Below, one piece after another: positions 5,135-7,595 of a stretch of 7,595 bases of DNA. Made by a program: the position numbers and the translations under genes. Numbering within the stretch: the stretch's first letter is position 1; every line of letters begins with the position of its first letter. The notes below the pieces were generated by a model. The model saw only the letters and a program-made list of their open reading frames with translations. It was not told the origin of the DNA and did not search any database. This DNA comes from Alphaproteobacteria bacterium (lineage in GTDB: Bacteria; Pseudomonadota; Alphaproteobacteria; Rickettsiales; JABSSG01), in the NCBI GenBank assembly GCA_022600235.1, contig JAHZKS010000048.1, positions 1 through 7,595 on the forward strand. Reading direction: 5' to 3'.

Positions 5135-6280
5135 ATGGACCCTCTACACGTTTATATACATTGGCCTTTCTGCAAATCCAAATGCCCATACTGTGATTTC
5201 AATAGTCATGTAAGAAATAATATAAATGAGGAAGACTGGCTTAATGGGTACTTAAAAGAAATAGATTACTTCTCAGATATTATAAAGACCCGATCCATTA
5301 AAACTATATTCTTTGGAGGTGGAACCCCTTCCCTTATGTCCGAAAAGACAATTGAATCAATTATAAATAAATTAAATAGTATATCTCCATTTCAAAATAT
5401 TGAAATCACAATAGAAGCAAACCCTACTTCTTCTGAGCTTAAAAAATTTAAAAACTTTAAATCTGCTGGTATTAATAGAATTTCTATAGGAGTGCAGTCT
5501 TTAATTGAAAAAGACCTGAATTTTCTTGGAAGAAATCATTCCAGCATTGAAGCTATAAAAACAATAGAAGAAGCTAGCACAGTATTTGACAATTATTCAT
5601 TTGATCTAATATATGCTAGACCAAATCAAACAACAAAAGAATGGGAAGTTGAATTAAAAGATTCTCTCAAATATGTAAAAAACCATATATCTTTATACCA
5701 ACTTGCCATAGAGAAAGGCACTCAATTTTATTCAGATTTTAGAAAGAAAAAATTTAGTATACCAAATCAAGAGCAAGCATTAGAGTTATATGATTTAACA
5801 AATAATATTATAAAGGATTATGGATTATCAAGATATGAAATATCAAATTACTCCCTCAAAGGAAAAGAATCAGAACATAATTTGGGATATTGGAAATACA
5901 GAGAATATTTAGGAATAGGTGCTGGTGCACATAGTAAAGTTAAAATAGATGGAAAACTTCACCATATTATGATGATACATAACCCAGAAAAATGGATTGA
6001 ATCCGTTAACTCTCATTCACATGGGGTACAGAAAAAAGAAGAAATGCTGGCATCAGATATAGCTTTAGAATATTTACTTATGGGTCTTAGGTTAGAGGAA
6101 GGGATTAGCATAGATGGTTTCAAAAAAATCGCCCAAAAAGATTTATTTGAATATATATCTCATAATAAAATAAATTTTTTTGAAAAAAACAATTTTCTTA
6201 ACTACAATGGCAATATACTAAATCTCACAGATTCCGGTAAGCTGGTATTGAATCATATAGTTTCTGCAATATCGTTATGA
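5135..6280 (+). CDS. hemW: HemW, haem-binding radical SAM protein (HemN-like)
   Basis: HemW is a radical SAM protein thought to carry haem to respiratory membrane proteins. The 381-residue product begins with VYIHWPFCKSKCPYCDFN, in which Cys13, Cys17 and Cys20 form the CxxxCxxC iron-sulfur site. The Cys is followed by Asp-Phe rather than the extra Cys of true coproporphyrinogen dehydrogenase HemN. The HNxxYW haem-binding motif of HemW is present as HNLGYW (248-253). GGGTPS (61-66), EANP (94-97), GVQSL (119-123) and YARPNQT (160-166, usually with GQT) also fit, and a HemN C-terminal domain follows (about 300-381). Many databases still label such proteins oxygen-independent coproporphyrinogen oxidase. 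It starts one base after rph stops and overlaps midA by four bases. rdgB, often between rph and hemW in alphaproteobacteria, is missing here. Confidence 0.95.
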   Translation: MDPLHVYIHWPFCKSKCPYCDFNSHVRNNINEEDWLNGYLKEIDYFSDIIKTRSIKTIFFGGGTPSLMSEKTIESIINKLNSISPFQNIEITIEANPTSSELKKFKNFKSAGINRISIGVQSLIEKDLNFLGRNHSSIEAIKTIEEASTVFDNYSFDLIYARPNQTTKEWEVELKDSLKYVKNHISLYQLAIEKGTQFYSDFRKKKFSIPNQEQALELYDLTNNIIKDYGLSRYEISNYSLKGKESEHNLGYWKYREYLGIGAGAHSKVKIDGKLHHIMMIHNPEKWIESVNSHSHGVQKKEEMLASDIALEYLLMGLRLEEGISIDGFKKIAQKDLFEYISHNKINFFEKNNFLNYNGNILNLTDSGKLVLNHIVSAISL

Positions 6281-7380
6281 GTATTTTTCTAGATTTATCT
6301 ATACAAATCAAAAATCAAATTGAGAAAAATGGGCCTATCTCTATATCTAACTTCATGAAACATGCCCTACAAACTGCAGAATCTGGATATTATACTGGAA
6401 ATAAACCTGTATTTGGAAGGAATGGAGATTTCATAACAGCTCCTGAGATAAGCCAATTATTTGGAGAAATTATAGGTATTTGGTGTGTAAATACCTGGAA
6501 GCTTAATGGAAGCCCTAAAAAGTTTAATTTAGTAGAACTGGGACCAGGAAAAGGAACACTAATGAAAGACCTACTAAGAGCAACAAAAAATACCCCTGGA
6601 TTCCACGAAGCAATGAGTATATGTCTTGTAGAATTAAACTCTGCTTTTAGATCTACTCAGAAAAATAATATAGAACATAGTCGCCTCGAATGGCATTTAA
6701 AATACGAGAATGTGCCAGAAGGATTTTCAATAGTAGTAGCGAATGAATTCTTTGATGCCCTACCAATAAATCAATACACAAAAAGAAAAGATGATTGGTT
6801 TATAAATATGGTGGATTTAAATGAAGATAAGCAATGTTTATATGTAAATCAATTTGATGCATCCCCTACCATAAAAGATTTTCTACACGCAAAGTACCCA
6901 AACTTAAAAGACAATGCAATCGTTGAAACGCAGGACGAAACTAATATTATCATGGGACAAATTTCAAAGAATATACATGAGCATGGCGGAGCTGCATTGA
7001 TAATAGATTATGGATACACAGAATCTATGCATAGAAATTATATCTCTACTTTACAGGCAGTAAAAGATCATAAATACAGCCCTATATTTCAAGAAATAGG
7101 AAACGCCGATATTAGTTCACATATAAATTTTACTACCCTATACGACATAGCAAACTTATATAAAGCACATACATATGGTCCTATTACACAAGGAGAATTT
7201 TTAAGGAATATGTATATAGACCTAAGAAAAAATATACTCTTACTCAAAGCAAATAAAAAACAAAGAAACGATATATTAACTGGATATGACAGATTAATAA
7301 GCCCAAAACAAATGGGTAAATTGTTTAAAGCTATTGCAATTACAGATAAAAAGTTTACCCCTAAAGATATAGGTTTTTAG
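6277..7380 (+). CDS. MidA/NDUFAF7-family SAM-dependent methyltransferase
   Basis: This is a member of the MidA/NDUFAF7 family (formerly DUF185). The mitochondrial protein methylates an arginine of complex I subunit NDUFS2 and is needed for complex I assembly; a matching role on bacterial NuoD is inferred, not shown. The 367-residue product has GDFITAPEISQLFGE (50-64), the SAM-binding loop VELGPGKGTLMKDLLR (86-101), the family signature NEFFDALPINQ (156-166), IIDYGY (242-247), GNADISSHINF (275-285), TQGEFL (304-309) and MGKLF (346-350). All usual blocks are present in order and the length is typical, so the gene looks intact. Its ATG overlaps the hemW stop (ATGA), with no Shine-Dalgarno sequence, so translation probably depends on coupling. 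It ends 17 bases from the stop of a convergent gene. Confidence 0.93.
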   Translation: MSIFLDLSIQIKNQIEKNGPISISNFMKHALQTAESGYYTGNKPVFGRNGDFITAPEISQLFGEIIGIWCVNTWKLNGSPKKFNLVELGPGKGTLMKDLLRATKNTPGFHEAMSICLVELNSAFRSTQKNNIEHSRLEWHLKYENVPEGFSIVVANEFFDALPINQYTKRKDDWFINMVDLNEDKQCLYVNQFDASPTIKDFLHAKYPNLKDNAIVETQDETNIIMGQISKNIHEHGGAALIIDYGYTESMHRNYISTLQAVKDHKYSPIFQEIGNADISSHINFTTLYDIANLYKAHTYGPITQGEFLRNMYIDLRKNILLLKANKKQRNDILTGYDRLISPKQMGKLFKAIAITDKKFTPKDIGF

Positions 7381-7395
7381 ACCATAAAAATATCC
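7373..7395. terminator. Weak AT-rich hairpin between convergent genes
   Basis: TTTTTA (7374-7379) pairs with TAAAAA (7385-7390) around the five-base loop GACCA. The flanking GG (7372-7373) and CC (7394-7395) could extend the stem past a bulge, and TTTT follows on the plus strand. The stem overlaps the last codons of midA. Its symmetry would allow action in both directions, but it is weak. Confidence 0.3.
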
Positions 7396-7397
7396 TT

Positions 7398-7595
7398 TTA
7401 GTAATCGTGATCCTCAACAAACTCAGCATCGCTAATTTCACTACTAAGCCTTTGAGGGTTATTAGGATCTTTATAAACTACAAAATAAGAAGTATCATCA
7501 TTATCATCTTCATCAATACCATAACCTCCAGGAGTCGCAGAAACAACTCTATATAAAACACAGAAAATAACAAATATTAGAAATACTCTACCAAA
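7398..7595 (-). CDS. Unrecognised membrane protein with acidic tail, C-terminal fragment
   Basis: Read from the right edge, the frame is open for 65 residues to TAA at 7400-7398. The fragment starts with a hydrophobic stretch (about residues 4-19, with an Arg at 16) that could be a transmembrane helix or the core of a signal sequence ending in VSA. A Gly-rich turn (TPGGYG) and an acidic patch (DEDDNDD, 28-34) follow, and then a polar tail ending EDHDY. There is no ATG, GTG or TTG in frame inside the window, so the start lies beyond it. Codon use resembles the neighbours, and the continuous frame with a coherent hydrophobic-then-acidic layout argues for a real gene. I do not recognise the family. 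It converges on midA with a 17-base gap. Confidence 0.55.
   Translation of the reverse strand, partial: FGRVFLIFVIFCVLYRVVSATPGGYGIDEDDNDDTSYFVVYKDPNNPQRLSSEISDAEFVEDHDY

Noticed and set aside
5135..6280. Coproporphyrinogen dehydrogenase HemN
   Set aside because: The iron-sulfur motif lacks HemN's extra cysteine and the HNxxYW motif of HemW is present.
1..7595. Mobile element, CRISPR array, tRNA or rRNA gene, toxin-antitoxin pair, or a new defence-type system
   Set aside because: I saw no transposase motifs, terminal repeats, regularly spaced repeats or cloverleaf sequences, and every complete gene except the small gap ORF belongs to a known housekeeping family.

Overview
The window is an AT-rich bacterial chromosome segment that codes densely on both strands. 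It carries housekeeping genes typical of an obligate intracellular or host-associated alphaproteobacterium, most likely of the order Rickettsiales. The pointers are low G+C with A/T-ending codons, an isocitrate dehydrogenase with the extra C-terminal domain known from Thermus and Rickettsia, an alphaproteobacterial-type grpE/rph/hemW neighbourhood without hrcA, and a MidA/NDUFAF7-family methyltransferase. The genus cannot be fixed by eye. TGA is used as a stop (hemW), so the standard bacterial code applies.

Left part (1-1410, minus strand): a two-gene unit. A small OmpA/Pal-like outer-membrane lipoprotein is followed by a long-chain polyprenyl diphosphate synthase (ispB-type). The two are joined by a TAATG stop/start overlap, and the synthase runs off the left edge only a few residues short of its end. 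A 79-base divergent control region (1411-1489) contains a perfect inverted repeat and a plausible minus-strand promoter.

Middle (1490-3591, plus strand): rnhB (ribonuclease HII), then icd (TCA-cycle isocitrate dehydrogenase, 485 aa). icd has the only strong Shine-Dalgarno sequence in the window and promoter-like hexamers just upstream. A 148-base convergent gap (3592-3739) holds a weak hairpin and a doubtful 25-codon ORF.

Right part (3740-7380): grpE on the minus strand diverges from a translationally tight plus-strand unit rph-hemW-midA (1-base gap, then a 4-base ATGA overlap). The 101-base divergent region has overlapping opposite-facing -10 boxes and a heat-shock-like -35 element on the grpE side. 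Together these genes serve protein folding (GrpE), tRNA 3'-end processing (RNase PH), haem handling (HemW) and probably respiratory complex I assembly (MidA). The window ends in the C-terminal part of an unrecognised minus-strand membrane protein with an acidic tail (7398-7595).

I found no mobile element, CRISPR array, tRNA or rRNA, and no evidence of a new multi-gene system. The points worth a second look are regulatory symmetry, the cofactor-site residues of Icd, losses from a conserved gene neighbourhood, and a few departures from consensus in RNase PH.
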